A stretch of DNA of 5,869 nucleotides from JAAYWY01 sp050945275. Its GTDB lineage: Bacteria > Bacillota > DTU030 > DUMP01. Shown one piece after another: positions 1-5,869 of this stretch; within the stretch, counting starts at the first letter, position 1, and every line of letters begins with the position of its first letter. The notes beneath the pieces are model-generated. The model ran no database searches. It was not told where the DNA came from and was given only the letters and a program-made list of their open reading frames with translations. The stretch spans positions 1 to 5,869 of the forward strand of contig JBMNSQ010000106.1 in the NCBI GenBank assembly GCA_050945275.1, written 5' to 3'. The translations under genes were made by a program, and so were the position numbers.

Positions 1-254
1 CAGAGTTTACCGCTACCAGCATGGGGAGCGACGAATCTCTCCTGTTTAACACCCCTAACGCAAAAGCAATTGTCTCTGCTGGCTGCCTTCAGCCTTTAGA
101 TCTACCCAAAATGGACAGGGTGATAGGGAAATGTATAGACTATATACCCTATGACAAGACTCCGCTGGATGGCCCGGTTAAAACCACCAATTGGATGATT
201 CGTGGCGGTCTGAGTCAAGTCGGTGAGTCTATGTACACAAGCTTCAAGTTTTAG
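1..254 (+). CDS. GrdE/GrdG/GrdI-family reductase component B subunit, C-terminal fragment (5' end outside window)
   Basis: The frame is open from the left edge (first full codon at base 3) to TAG at 252-254, giving about 83 residues. An internal ATG at 21 could be mistaken for a start, but the reading frame continues upstream of it. The fragment matches the end of the GrdE family: a KAIVSAG stretch, then LPKMDRVIGKCIDYI, then a GLSQVGES segment close to the C-terminus. The complete paralogue at 3167-4462 ends the same way (AGAIVNTS, LPPVERAIGH, ALMGQSGQLG). In this family the subunit pairs with a GrdB-type selenoprotein to form substrate-specific protein B in the cytoplasm. The selenoprotein gene follows 30 bp downstream, in the usual E-then-B order. 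The pyruvoyl-forming region lies outside the window, so its state and the substrate are unknown. Family membership is secure; which paralogue (GrdE, G or I) is not. Confidence 0.88.
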   Translation, partial: EFTATSMGSDESLLFNTPNAKAIVSAGCLQPLDLPKMDRVIGKCIDYIPYDKTPLDGPVKTTNWMIRGGLSQVGESMYTSFKF

Positions 255-284
255 CTAAAAGTAACACGAAGGGAGAGATTAGGA

Positions 285-1583
285 TTGGCAAATAAACTTC
301 GAGTTGTTCATTATATAAATCAATTTTTCGCCCAGTATGGTGGCGAAGACATGGCTGGCATGGGCATAGAAGTTAGAGAAGAAGCAGTTGGTCCCGGTAA
401 AATCCTTGCGACTAGCTTAGGTGATAATTTTGATATCGTTGCCACCATCATCTGCGGCGACAATTACATTGCCGAGCGGCTTGAAGAGGTGACAGAACAG
501 GTCGTTGCTGAAATAAGGCGTTTTGAACCTGATTTGGTAGTCGCTGGCCCTGCCTTTAACGCTGGCCGTTACGGTGTAGCCTGCGGCTCGGTGTGCGTGG
601 CATCTCAGAACACATTGGGCGTTCCTGTAATCACGGCGATGTACAAGGAAAACCCCGGTGTAGAACTTTACAAAAGGGATTTGTTTATTGTGAGTACCGG
701 CACTAATGCCAAAACCATGGCTTCAGTCATGATGAACATCGCTAAATTAGCAACCAAATTAGTGAATAATGAGGAAATCGGTACTCCCACCGCTGAAGGC
801 TATATCGAACGCAAAATTATGCGTTGTGTCCGTGCCAAACACAACGGAGCGAGGCGTTTGGTTGACATGGCGCTTGACAGATTTCATGGTAGGCCATTTC
901 ATACTGAGATTCCTGTCACCAAGGACTTGAATCTTCCCTTTGCCAAACCTCTTACAGATTTATCTAAGGCAGTAATCGCTGTTGTTTCAGATGGCGGTCT
1001 TTATCCCGTGGGCAATCCCGACCGGATGCCTCCTCTTAACGCTGACCGTTTTGTATCGTATTGCATAGAGGGGCAGGAGGACCTTAGAGGGGGCGACTGG
1101 ATGGTAAACCATCCAGGTTACGACAGTAAATATGTGGTTGAAGATCCTGACCGTCTAATTCCGTTAGATGCTATGCGAGTTTTAGAAAAAGAAGGGTTCA
1201 TATATAAGCTTCATGAAAACTTTCTTAGTACAACTGGACTTGCAACTTCCAATGCCAACAGCAAAAAAATAGGTCGGGCAATGATCGAGTACCTCAAAAA
1301 CACGGATGTTAACGCTATCGTCCTTACTTCCACGTGAGGAACCAGTACACGCTGCGGCGCAGCGATAGCAAAAGAACTGGAGATCGGCGGCTATCCGGTA
1401 ACCCAGATCACAAACATGGGTATTGTTGCACGGTCTGTTGGTATCAAAAGAATTAGCTTTTCCCCGAGTATTACCCATCCTCTGGGGGACCCCACTCTCC
1501 CCTTAGATCAAGAAAAAAAGTTCAGAATAAACCTGGTGCGCGAAGCATTGAATAAGCTTACGAGGGAGGGCGCGGAAGAATAG
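285..1583 (+). CDS. Selenocysteine-containing GrdB/GrdF/GrdH-family reductase selenoprotein B, copy 1 (in-frame TGA read as Sec351)
   Basis: This is the selenoprotein subunit of a glycine/sarcosine/betaine reductase-type protein B. In characterised members, its selenocysteine helps cleave the substrate C-N bond and transfer a carboxymethyl group to GrdA. The protein is 432 residues, close to the family's roughly 436. The start is TTG at 285, behind GGGAG at 271-275, and gives the family N-terminus LRVVHYINQFF. Conserved blocks are GDN (58-60), AGPAFNAGRYG (87-97), TAMYKENPG (117-125), SDGG (235-238), GNPDR (243-247), HPGYD (276-280) and TTG (316-318). TGA at 1335-1337 falls at residue 351, directly after ILVLTST-like sequence (IVLTST), and is followed by GTSTRCGA. 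The frame then continues with family-like sequence (PVTQIT, THPLGDP) to TAG at 1581-1583. A hairpin follows the TGA. A caller that stops at TGA would give a false 350-residue protein. The copy at 4518 aligns without gaps through residue 432. The substrate is unknown. Confidence 0.93.
1338..1380 (+). promoter_or_regulatory. Bacterial SECIS-like element for the Sec codon at 1335-1337
   Basis: The sequence just after TGA folds into two stacked stems. The inner stem is CGCTGC (1350-1355) with GCAGCG (1359-1364), 6 bp closed by a GGC loop. The outer stem is CCAGT (1342-1346) with ACTGG (1376-1380). The loop starts 18 nt after the TGA, in the range expected for bacterial elements that bind SelB. 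The same arrangement recurs after the second TGA with a compensatory pair change, which supports a real RNA structure. Function is inferred. Confidence 0.75.
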
Positions 1584-1741
1584 TGGGCCAGTGGCTAAGC
1601 AGATGCCTTGATTAAAATAACACATAATGAAACTACATTAATCTCTTTCTAAATCAGGTGATAAGTAGAGGCCAAGAATATATCAACCCTACCTATGATT
1701 TTTAGACGGTTTAGTGTTTACAGGTAACAGATAGTGGGGTC

Positions 1742-1809
1742 AATTAGGAGGGGGGTGCCGCTTATAATTGACATACTTAAGCATCAATCATGAAATTAGG
1801 GGGGCGGTG
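1742..1809 (+). repeat. Imperfect direct repeat (AATTAGG plus G-run) bracketing the promoter candidate
   Basis: AATTAGG followed by a G-rich run and TG occurs at 1742-1757 and again, with small differences, at 1794-1809. The repeat starts are 52 bp apart, about five helical turns. One copy lies just upstream of the -35 box and the other overlaps the -10 box and the expected start site. That spacing suits a pair of operator sites, but G-rich purine tracts can recur by chance and no binding protein can be named. Confidence 0.35.
1768..1796 (+). promoter_or_regulatory. Candidate sigma-A-type promoter for the transporter-reductase operon
   Basis: A perfect -35 box TTGACA (1768-1773) is followed after exactly 17 bp by TGAAAT (1791-1796), a 4-of-6 match to TATAAT. 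Transcription would start near 1803, leaving a leader of about 95 nt before the ATG at 1899. The position, directly upstream of a three-gene run after a long gap, is right for an operon promoter. The weak -10 box suggests activation or other control. This rests on motif reading only. Confidence 0.5.
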
Positions 1810-1884
1810 GTGACAGCTTGAGTTGGTGAATTGCTGGATCTAGTTATTCATCTCTCTAGGCGGAGCTAAAATCTAATATAGAAC

Positions 1885-1891
1885 GAGGAGG
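1885..1891 (+). promoter_or_regulatory. Ribosome binding site of the MFS transporter gene
   Basis: GAGGAGG lies 7 nt before the ATG at 1899. This is near-ideal complementarity and spacing, and it fixes that ATG as the start of the transporter. Confidence 0.8.
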
Positions 1892-1898
1892 CTAGGAG

Positions 1899-3170
1899 AT
1901 GAACCAAAAGTCTCATTACGCTTGGGTTATTTTAGGAGCGACTTGGTTTGGTTTCATGGGGGTCGGTCTCATCAGGTTTGTGTATCCTTATGTTGTCCCA
2001 ACTATGGAAAATACTTTGGGGATTTCACACGTAGTTATGGCCACTATTATCTCATGCTTTTTCTGGGCGGATACAGTAATGAGAATTGTATGGGGCACTC
2101 TTACTGATAAGTTTGGTACGCGGGCAGTTACCCTTACTGGGCTGGCTCTACTTGCTGGCGGCTTTTTCATTATGTCCTTGGCGACCACAGTCTCTAATTT
2201 ATCCATTGGGTTTGCCGTTGCGGGCATGGGTGCGGCCGCGCTCTTTATATTGCCAGCACCGCTTCTATCGCGTTGGTTTGGTCAGCGAAGGAGAGCTACG
2301 GCGATCGGTATCGCTACCACTGCGGCCACTGTAGTTACGATTGTAGCAGGCTTTGTTGTTCCAGCAGTTTTAGCCAATAATCCCTACAATGTAATTTGGC
2401 GGACCGAGGCGTTCATTGTGCTTGGCATCTTGGCGTTAGAGTTCTTTTTCCTTGTCAATTCCCCAGCAAACAAAGGATTAACTCCATACGGGGCGACAGA
2501 AGCTGAGCTCGCAGCGCTAAAGGCCACTTCAAAAGGAAGCCCGTGGGGTAAGGACAGTGTTGTAAAAATACTTACCGATAAGGTATTTTACCAGATCGCT
2601 GGTTCTTATTTTCTGTTCGGTGTTGCTTATACCGGAGTACTAACCTTTCTGTCAGGTTATTTTCAAGAAATGGGTTGGAGCCCTGCGGCAGCTGGTCAAC
2701 TCATTGCCATTTCTGGCGTCAGCGGGTTGTTTGGCAGCCTGTTATGGGGTGCCGTAGGCGACCGTCTAGCTAAGCGCTATGTCTTCGGTATAAGCATGGG
2801 AATACTTGGTGTTGGTATTCTGCTCTTTGTGATTGGTAACCAGATACAGGCGTTGGCATATTTGGGATCGCTACTTTTTGGGGCGGGTGGTTCCGGCCCG
2901 GTGGTCATGATTAACGCCATTCAGGCAGACTACTTCGACAGGAATGTGCTTGGTACAAGCTTTGGACTCTGCGCGGCATGCTTCAGCATTGCTTCAGCGC
3001 TGAGCCCGATCATTGGTGGTGGTATGGCGGATTCTACCGGTACTCTACAAGCGGCAATGTTTATGGGCATAATTGCTAGCTTAATCAGCGCGATAACTAT
3101 CTCGATATTGCCAGCGCCACAGTCAAGTAGAGTAGCTCCCAAACAAATTCGATCGGGGGGACAGTTATGA
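1899..3170 (+). CDS. Major facilitator superfamily (MFS) transporter, probably substrate importer for the adjacent reductase
   Basis: This 423-residue inner-membrane protein has the usual 12-helix MFS layout: hydrophobic helices in two halves joined by a polar central loop at about 187-230. The first half carries motif A, GTLTDKFGTR (66-75), and the second half has a degenerate copy, GAVGDRLAKR (284-293). RWFGQRRRATAIG (125-137) after helix 4 and NKGLTPYG (191-198) at the start of the central loop recall the oxalate/formate-antiporter-like and monocarboxylate-type MFS branch. That points, weakly, to a carboxylated small solute. The start is set by a strong Shine-Dalgarno 7 nt upstream. The stop TGA (3168-3170) overlaps the ATG of the next gene as ATGA, so transporter and reductase subunit are translationally coupled. 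The inference is that it imports the substrate of the second module, or exchanges it for a product. Sugar or drug export cannot be excluded from sequence alone, but context argues against it. Confidence 0.9.
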   Translation: MNQKSHYAWVILGATWFGFMGVGLIRFVYPYVVPTMENTLGISHVVMATIISCFFWADTVMRIVWGTLTDKFGTRAVTLTGLALLAGGFFIMSLATTVSNLSIGFAVAGMGAAALFILPAPLLSRWFGQRRRATAIGIATTAATVVTIVAGFVVPAVLANNPYNVIWRTEAFIVLGILALEFFFLVNSPANKGLTPYGATEAELAALKATSKGSPWGKDSVVKILTDKVFYQIAGSYFLFGVAYTGVLTFLSGYFQEMGWSPAAAGQLIAISGVSGLFGSLLWGAVGDRLAKRYVFGISMGILGVGILLFVIGNQIQALAYLGSLLFGAGGSGPVVMINAIQADYFDRNVLGTSFGLCAACFSIASALSPIIGGGMADSTGTLQAAMFMGIIASLISAITISILPAPQSSRVAPKQIRSGGQL

Positions 3171-4462
3171 GGCTTACGCTACGAAAGTTTAAGGTAAATC
3201 ACGTAGATTTTGCTGAAAAGACGGAGTTTCGTAATGGGATTCTCTACATCAACCGTGAGGAACTCCAGGCTTTACTTTTGGAGGATAAAAGTTTTGCGAA
3301 GATTGACATCGAGTTGGTCCACCCTGGGGAAAGCGCTCGCATTTTGCAGGTTGCCGATATTATTGAGCCCCGTGCTCGACTTGACGGAGGCGATTTCCCC
3401 GGAATCTTGGACAAAACAGTTACTATTGTAGGCAATGGCAGTACGGATGTACTTAGTGGCTCTGCAGTAGTACTGGTAGATGAATGTGGTGGCAACTGTG
3501 GCGCAATGCATGACGGTGCAGGGAATGTTATTGACATGAGTGGCCCAGGGGCAGAAGTTAGCGCCTATGGTCACACTCATAACGTTTGTATCATAACACA
3601 TGCAGCAGGAGGTATCGATCCGACACGGCCCGAGTATAAGATAGCGGCCAAAGTTGCGGCCATAAGGGCTTCTGTTTACCTAGCGCAGGCCTGCCGCGGC
3701 TTGGAACCAGATGAGGAGAAAGTATACGCGCTCCCCCCACTTTCAGAAGTAGCCAAGGGTATGGAGGATCTACCACGGGTAGTCTATGTATTCAATTTTT
3801 ACCGCTACTACTTTAAGAACGAGCCTGTCATTTATGGAAAAGCCTTCTCCTGGCTCCCATCTGTACTTATGCATCCAAATGAGTTCCTAGATGGGGCTGT
3901 AGTGAATAGCTACCTAAATGCCAACCTGTCTTCCCCAGCCTCAATGGACACCTATGAAATTCAGAATCATCCAGTGATTGAGGAACTTTACCGGCGGCAT
4001 GGCAAGGACATCTGTTTCCTGGGTGTAATTCCTACTGTAGCACAGGTAGAGGAATCCGCTGTGGACTCGCAGACCAACTTGGCCATCAAGTTAGCCCTGA
4101 CATTGGGTGCTAACGGAGCTGTTCTGACTAAGGCTCCAGGTGGATCACCACAGATGGATGTTGCTAATTTTGCAATCAAAGCTCATGAACTAGGTATGAA
4201 GTCTGTGCTTATACTGGATGATTTAGCAGCGCGTTCACCTGATGGCATGTACAGGGTTAACGGTATACTATACAGTGATGAGCGGGCAGGTGCCATAGTA
4301 AACACATCTAACATTTCGGATTTGGTCAAATTACCACCGGTAGAACGGGCGATAGGCCATCCTACTCCTGGTGGTGACGGTGAATTGGTGCGGCTGCGGT
4401 CGGCACTAATGGGGCAAAGTGGTCAGCTTGGGAATACGTATTGGGCCGAGGTGGAGTACTAG
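3167..4462 (+). CDS. GrdE/GrdG/GrdI-family reductase component B subunit, lacking the expected pyruvoyl-forming cysteine
   Basis: A complete 431-residue member of the GrdE family, the non-selenoprotein partner in substrate-specific protein B. Family features in order: N-terminal RNGILYINREEL (22-33), HPGESARI (52-59), VLSGSAVV (95-102), IDMSGPGA (122-129), LEPDEEKVY (179-187), a LMHPNEFLDGAVV segment (234-246), IQNHPVIEELYRRHGKD (265-281), LGANGAVL (313-320) and C-terminal LPPVERAIGH (389-398). Characterised GrdE is a proprotein cleaved at a cysteine, which becomes a pyruvoyl group. As I recall, that cysteine sits in a GNC motif just after DGAIV. Here the matching stretch (242-270) has no cysteine; serines occur at 248, 255, 256 and 259. 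Cysteines are at 107, 111, 141, 176 and 283, with 107 and 111 forming an apparently inserted CGGNC. The gene starts in a 4-bp overlap with the transporter, preceded by a G run at 3155-3160, and is followed 55 bp later by its selenoprotein partner. Substrate unknown; one that cannot form a Schiff base is plausible. Confidence 0.9.
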   Translation: MRLTLRKFKVNHVDFAEKTEFRNGILYINREELQALLLEDKSFAKIDIELVHPGESARILQVADIIEPRARLDGGDFPGILDKTVTIVGNGSTDVLSGSAVVLVDECGGNCGAMHDGAGNVIDMSGPGAEVSAYGHTHNVCIITHAAGGIDPTRPEYKIAAKVAAIRASVYLAQACRGLEPDEEKVYALPPLSEVAKGMEDLPRVVYVFNFYRYYFKNEPVIYGKAFSWLPSVLMHPNEFLDGAVVNSYLNANLSSPASMDTYEIQNHPVIEELYRRHGKDICFLGVIPTVAQVEESAVDSQTNLAIKLALTLGANGAVLTKAPGGSPQMDVANFAIKAHELGMKSVLILDDLAARSPDGMYRVNGILYSDERAGAIVNTSNISDLVKLPPVERAIGHPTPGGDGELVRLRSALMGQSGQLGNTYWAEVEY

Positions 4463-4500
4463 GCAATGGTGTCTTGGGCTTTGTTACCCATAACGAGACA

Positions 4501-4506
4501 AGGAGG
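4501..4506 (+). promoter_or_regulatory. Ribosome binding site of selenoprotein B copy 2
   Basis: AGGAGG lies 11 nt before the ATG at 4518, slightly longer than ideal spacing. The downstream residues MAQDLRVVQY match the N-terminus of copy 1, so this start is well supported. Confidence 0.7.
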
Positions 4507-4517
4507 GATAATTCTTC

Positions 4518-5828
4518 ATGGCACAGGACTTGAGAGTAGTGCAGTACGTGAACCAATTTTTTGGGCAAGTGGGTGGAGAAGAGAAGGCGTTTATTGCACC
4601 TTATATCGAAGAAGGAGCAGTTGGCCTTGGCCTCGGTATTCAGAAGGAACTTGGAGACCGTGGTCAAGTGGTAGCCACTGTAATCTGTGGCGACAATTAT
4701 GTAGGTGAGCATCTTGAAGAAGCTGTTATGACCATGGTTGAACTTATAAAAGAATATCAGCCAGATCTTGTTATTGCAGGACCGGCTTTCAACGCTGGAC
4801 GTTATGGTATGGCTGCGGGTGCTCTTTGTCAAGCAGTGCAGGAGACGCTAGGTATTCCAGCAGTTACAGCGATGTATAAGGAGAATCCTGGTGTGGACCT
4901 GTATAGGGAAAAAATATATATTCTTGAGACAGGCAATACCAGCAAGAATTTACAAGACGTGATTCGTCGGATGGTAAATCTTGGGATAAGGTTGGCTAAT
5001 AAGGAACAGATTGGGAAACCCCGTGAAGAGGGTTATTTTAGCCATGGATTTTTGGTTAACGAGCTTATGGATAAAAAAGCCCCTGAGCGTGCAGTGGATA
5101 TGCTATTAGCCCAATTCCGAGGTGAACCTATCGAACCTGAACTAAAGTTAGCTACTTTCGATCAAGTAAAGCCTGCCCCGGCTGTAAAGGATCTAAAGCA
5201 AGCTAACATTGCCTTGGTTACCGATGGTGGCTTGGTACCGAAAGGCAATCCAGACAAACTCGAGTGGATGGCAGCGACTAAATACGTCACCATCGACATT
5301 ACGGACTGCGACAGCCTGCAGGGCGGGGACTTCTATGCGAACCATACTGGCTATGATACCAGTGAAGTGAACGACGACCCCATGCGGCTTGTTCCCCTGG
5401 ATACATTACGTGAGCTAGAATCACAGGGTGTTGTGCGAAAACTTAACCCAACTTTATACTCTACCACTGGCGTGGCAACCACGATTGAATACTCCAAGAA
5501 GATAGGGAGCGAGGTTGCTAAGCGACTGAAAGCTGATGGTGTTGATGCGGTAATCCTTACCTCTACCTGAGGAACCAGCACGCGTTGCGGTGCAACGCTG
5601 GCGAAGGAAATAGAGCGGACAGGGATTCCAGTAACCCAGATAACCAGCTTACCTAACATTGCGGCTATGACCAATAGTAACAGAATTGTGCAGGCACACG
5701 GCATTATCCACCCAGTGGGAGATGCGGCCCTGACGCCCGAGGAAGAGAAGCAGCTACGCCGATCCCTTGTACGGAAGGCATTGGATGCTTTGCAGGTAGA
5801 TCTCGATGCTCCACGCTTGTTCAAGTAG
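4518..5828 (+). CDS. Selenocysteine-containing GrdB/GrdF/GrdH-family reductase selenoprotein B, copy 2 (in-frame TGA read as Sec351)
   Basis: This is the 436-residue selenoprotein partner of the subunit encoded just upstream, the expected length for the family. It aligns without gaps to copy 1 over that protein's full 432 residues; 32 of the first 60 residues are identical. Shared blocks are GDN (58-60), AGPAFNAGRYG (87-97), TAMYKENPG (117-125), TDGG (235-238), GNPD (243-246), HTGYD (276-280) and STTG (315-318). TGA at 5568-5570 is residue 351, after VILTST and before GTSTRCGATLAKEIER, exactly as in copy 1. The frame continues to TAG at 5826-5828. Identical placement in two divergent copies, plus a hairpin behind each, rules out a chance nonsense mutation. 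The remaining active-site cysteine is C357. The fragment after the TGA keeps IIHPVGDA and a charged helical tail. It lacks the HMCT-type cysteine that I recall from glycine reductase GrdB, having QITS instead. The protein acts in the cytoplasm and needs the host Sec machinery (SelA, SelB, SelC, SelD), which is not in this window. Substrate unknown. Confidence 0.93.
5571..5601 (+). promoter_or_regulatory. Bacterial SECIS-like element for the Sec codon at 5568-5570
   Basis: The inner stem is CGTTGC (5583-5588) with GCAACG (5592-5597), closed by a GGT loop that starts 18 nt after the TGA. The spacing is identical to that of copy 1. An outer CCAG (5575-5578) with CTGG (5598-5601) stacks on it across a 5'-side bulge. 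The pair T5585-A5595 replaces the C1352-G1362 pair of copy 1, so pairing is kept while bases change. The coding constraint also limits these bases, so the SelB-binding role is inferred. Confidence 0.75.
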
Positions 5829-5850
5829 ACCGAATTCTTACCTGAGATAA

Positions 5851-5859
5851 AAGGAGGTG
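5851..5859 (+). promoter_or_regulatory. Strong Shine-Dalgarno sequence for a gene starting at 5865
   Basis: AAGGAGGTG is a near-complete complement of the 16S rRNA 3' end, 5 nt before an ATG at 5865. With only 36 bp separating that ATG from the stop at 5828 and no terminator between, the next gene very probably belongs to the same operon. Confidence 0.7.
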
Positions 5860-5864
5860 CCGTT

Positions 5865-5869
5865 ATGGT
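5865..5869 (+). CDS. Start of a downstream gene (only ATGGT visible)
   Basis: Only the start codon and two further bases (Met-Val) lie inside the window. The call rests on the very strong Shine-Dalgarno upstream and the operon-like spacing after the second selenoprotein gene. Nothing can be said about the product. Confidence 0.5.

Larger units (their letters stand above)
1584..1898 (+). other. 315-bp intergenic region between the two modules
   Basis: No coding sequence is convincing here on either strand: codons are broken by stops and nothing resembles a known family. No tRNA, CRISPR or recognisable riboswitch is visible. There is no strong hairpin followed by a T run after the stop at 1583, so I see no clear intrinsic terminator for the first module. 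The right half holds a promoter candidate (TTGACA at 1768), two AATTAGG-plus-G-run repeats (1742 and 1794) and an imperfect dyad in the promoter spacer. A weak bulged hairpin (CAGC at 1814-1817 with GCTG at 1833-1836) would lie in the leader. This is the only large gap in the window, which suggests that the transporter module has its own control. Confidence 0.7.

Noticed and set aside
21..254. A separate 77-residue protein starting at ATG 21
   Set aside because: The frame is open to the left edge, and its sequence matches the C-terminal end of the GrdE family, so it is the tail of a longer gene.
1335..1337. Nonsense mutation making copy 1 a pseudogene
   Set aside because: The same codon occurs at residue 351 in copy 2, the family is known to have Sec there, and conserved sequence and a hairpin follow in both.
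1182..1478. Minus-strand open frame of 98 codons across the first Sec codon
   Set aside because: It lies antisense to conserved selenoprotein coding sequence and its translation shows no family resemblance; it is a shadow.
1592..1607. Sigma-54-type promoter (GG-N10-GC spacing in GTGGCTAAGCAGATGCC)
   Set aside because: The invariant dinucleotides are spaced correctly, but the boxes match consensus only partly and no enhancer-like site is visible. The TTGACA promoter closer to the gene is better.
1763..1768. TATAAT as a -10 box
   Set aside because: No acceptable -35 hexamer lies 16-18 bp upstream (the sequence there is TCAATT-like), so this is more likely part of the region before the TTGACA box.
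4463..4517. Terminator between the E and B genes (TGGG at 4475 with CCCA at 4487)
   Set aside because: The stem is only four base pairs with an 8-nt loop and no T run follows; it is too weak to call.
4362..4832. Minus-strand open frame of 156 codons over the junction of the E and B genes
   Set aside because: It overlaps two well-supported plus-strand genes, and its low-complexity composition resembles no known family.
5351..5824. Minus-strand open frame of 157 codons over the 3' end of selenoprotein copy 2
   Set aside because: It is antisense to conserved coding sequence including the Sec region, with no recognisable domain.

Overview
The window carries two tandem copies of the substrate-specific 'protein B' module of a glycine/sarcosine/betaine reductase-type system. 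Each module is a GrdE/GrdG/GrdI-family subunit followed by a GrdB/GrdF/GrdH-family selenoprotein. The second module is preceded by, and translationally coupled to, an MFS transporter. Such reductases occur in strictly anaerobic, selenocysteine-using bacteria, mostly Clostridia and relatives. The moderate base composition, strong AGGAGG-type ribosome binding sites and tight gene packing fit an anaerobic Firmicute. I cannot name the genus.

Layout, all on the + strand: (1) 1-254, the C-terminal end of a GrdE-family subunit, cut by the window edge. (2) 285-1583, selenoprotein B copy 1, read through an in-frame TGA at 1335-1337. (3) 1584-1898, a 315-bp noncoding gap with a promoter candidate and short repeats but no convincing terminator. 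(4) 1899-3170, an MFS transporter. (5) 3167-4462, a complete GrdE-family subunit whose start overlaps the transporter stop (ATGA). (6) 4518-5828, selenoprotein B copy 2, with an in-frame TGA at 5568-5570. (7) From 5865, the first five bases of another gene behind a very strong Shine-Dalgarno sequence.

In the known systems, protein B (a GrdE-type plus a GrdB-type subunit) binds the substrate and passes a carboxymethyl group to selenoprotein GrdA. The GrdC/GrdD complex then releases acetyl phosphate. GrdA, GrdC and GrdD are not in this window and must lie elsewhere if these modules work the same way. Two different substrate modules side by side, one tied to an MFS carrier rather than the BCCT-type carrier often linked to betaine use, suggest the host reduces at least two related compounds.

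The most unusual points are these. The complete GrdE-family subunit has no cysteine where characterised GrdE is cleaved to make its pyruvoyl group. It also has an added CGGNC cysteine pair. Both selenoproteins read U-G-T-S-T-R-C at the active site, where I recall U-G-T-C-x-R-C for glycine reductase GrdB. The two selenocysteine codons are followed by near-identical hairpins with a compensatory base pair. The substrates cannot be read from the sequence.
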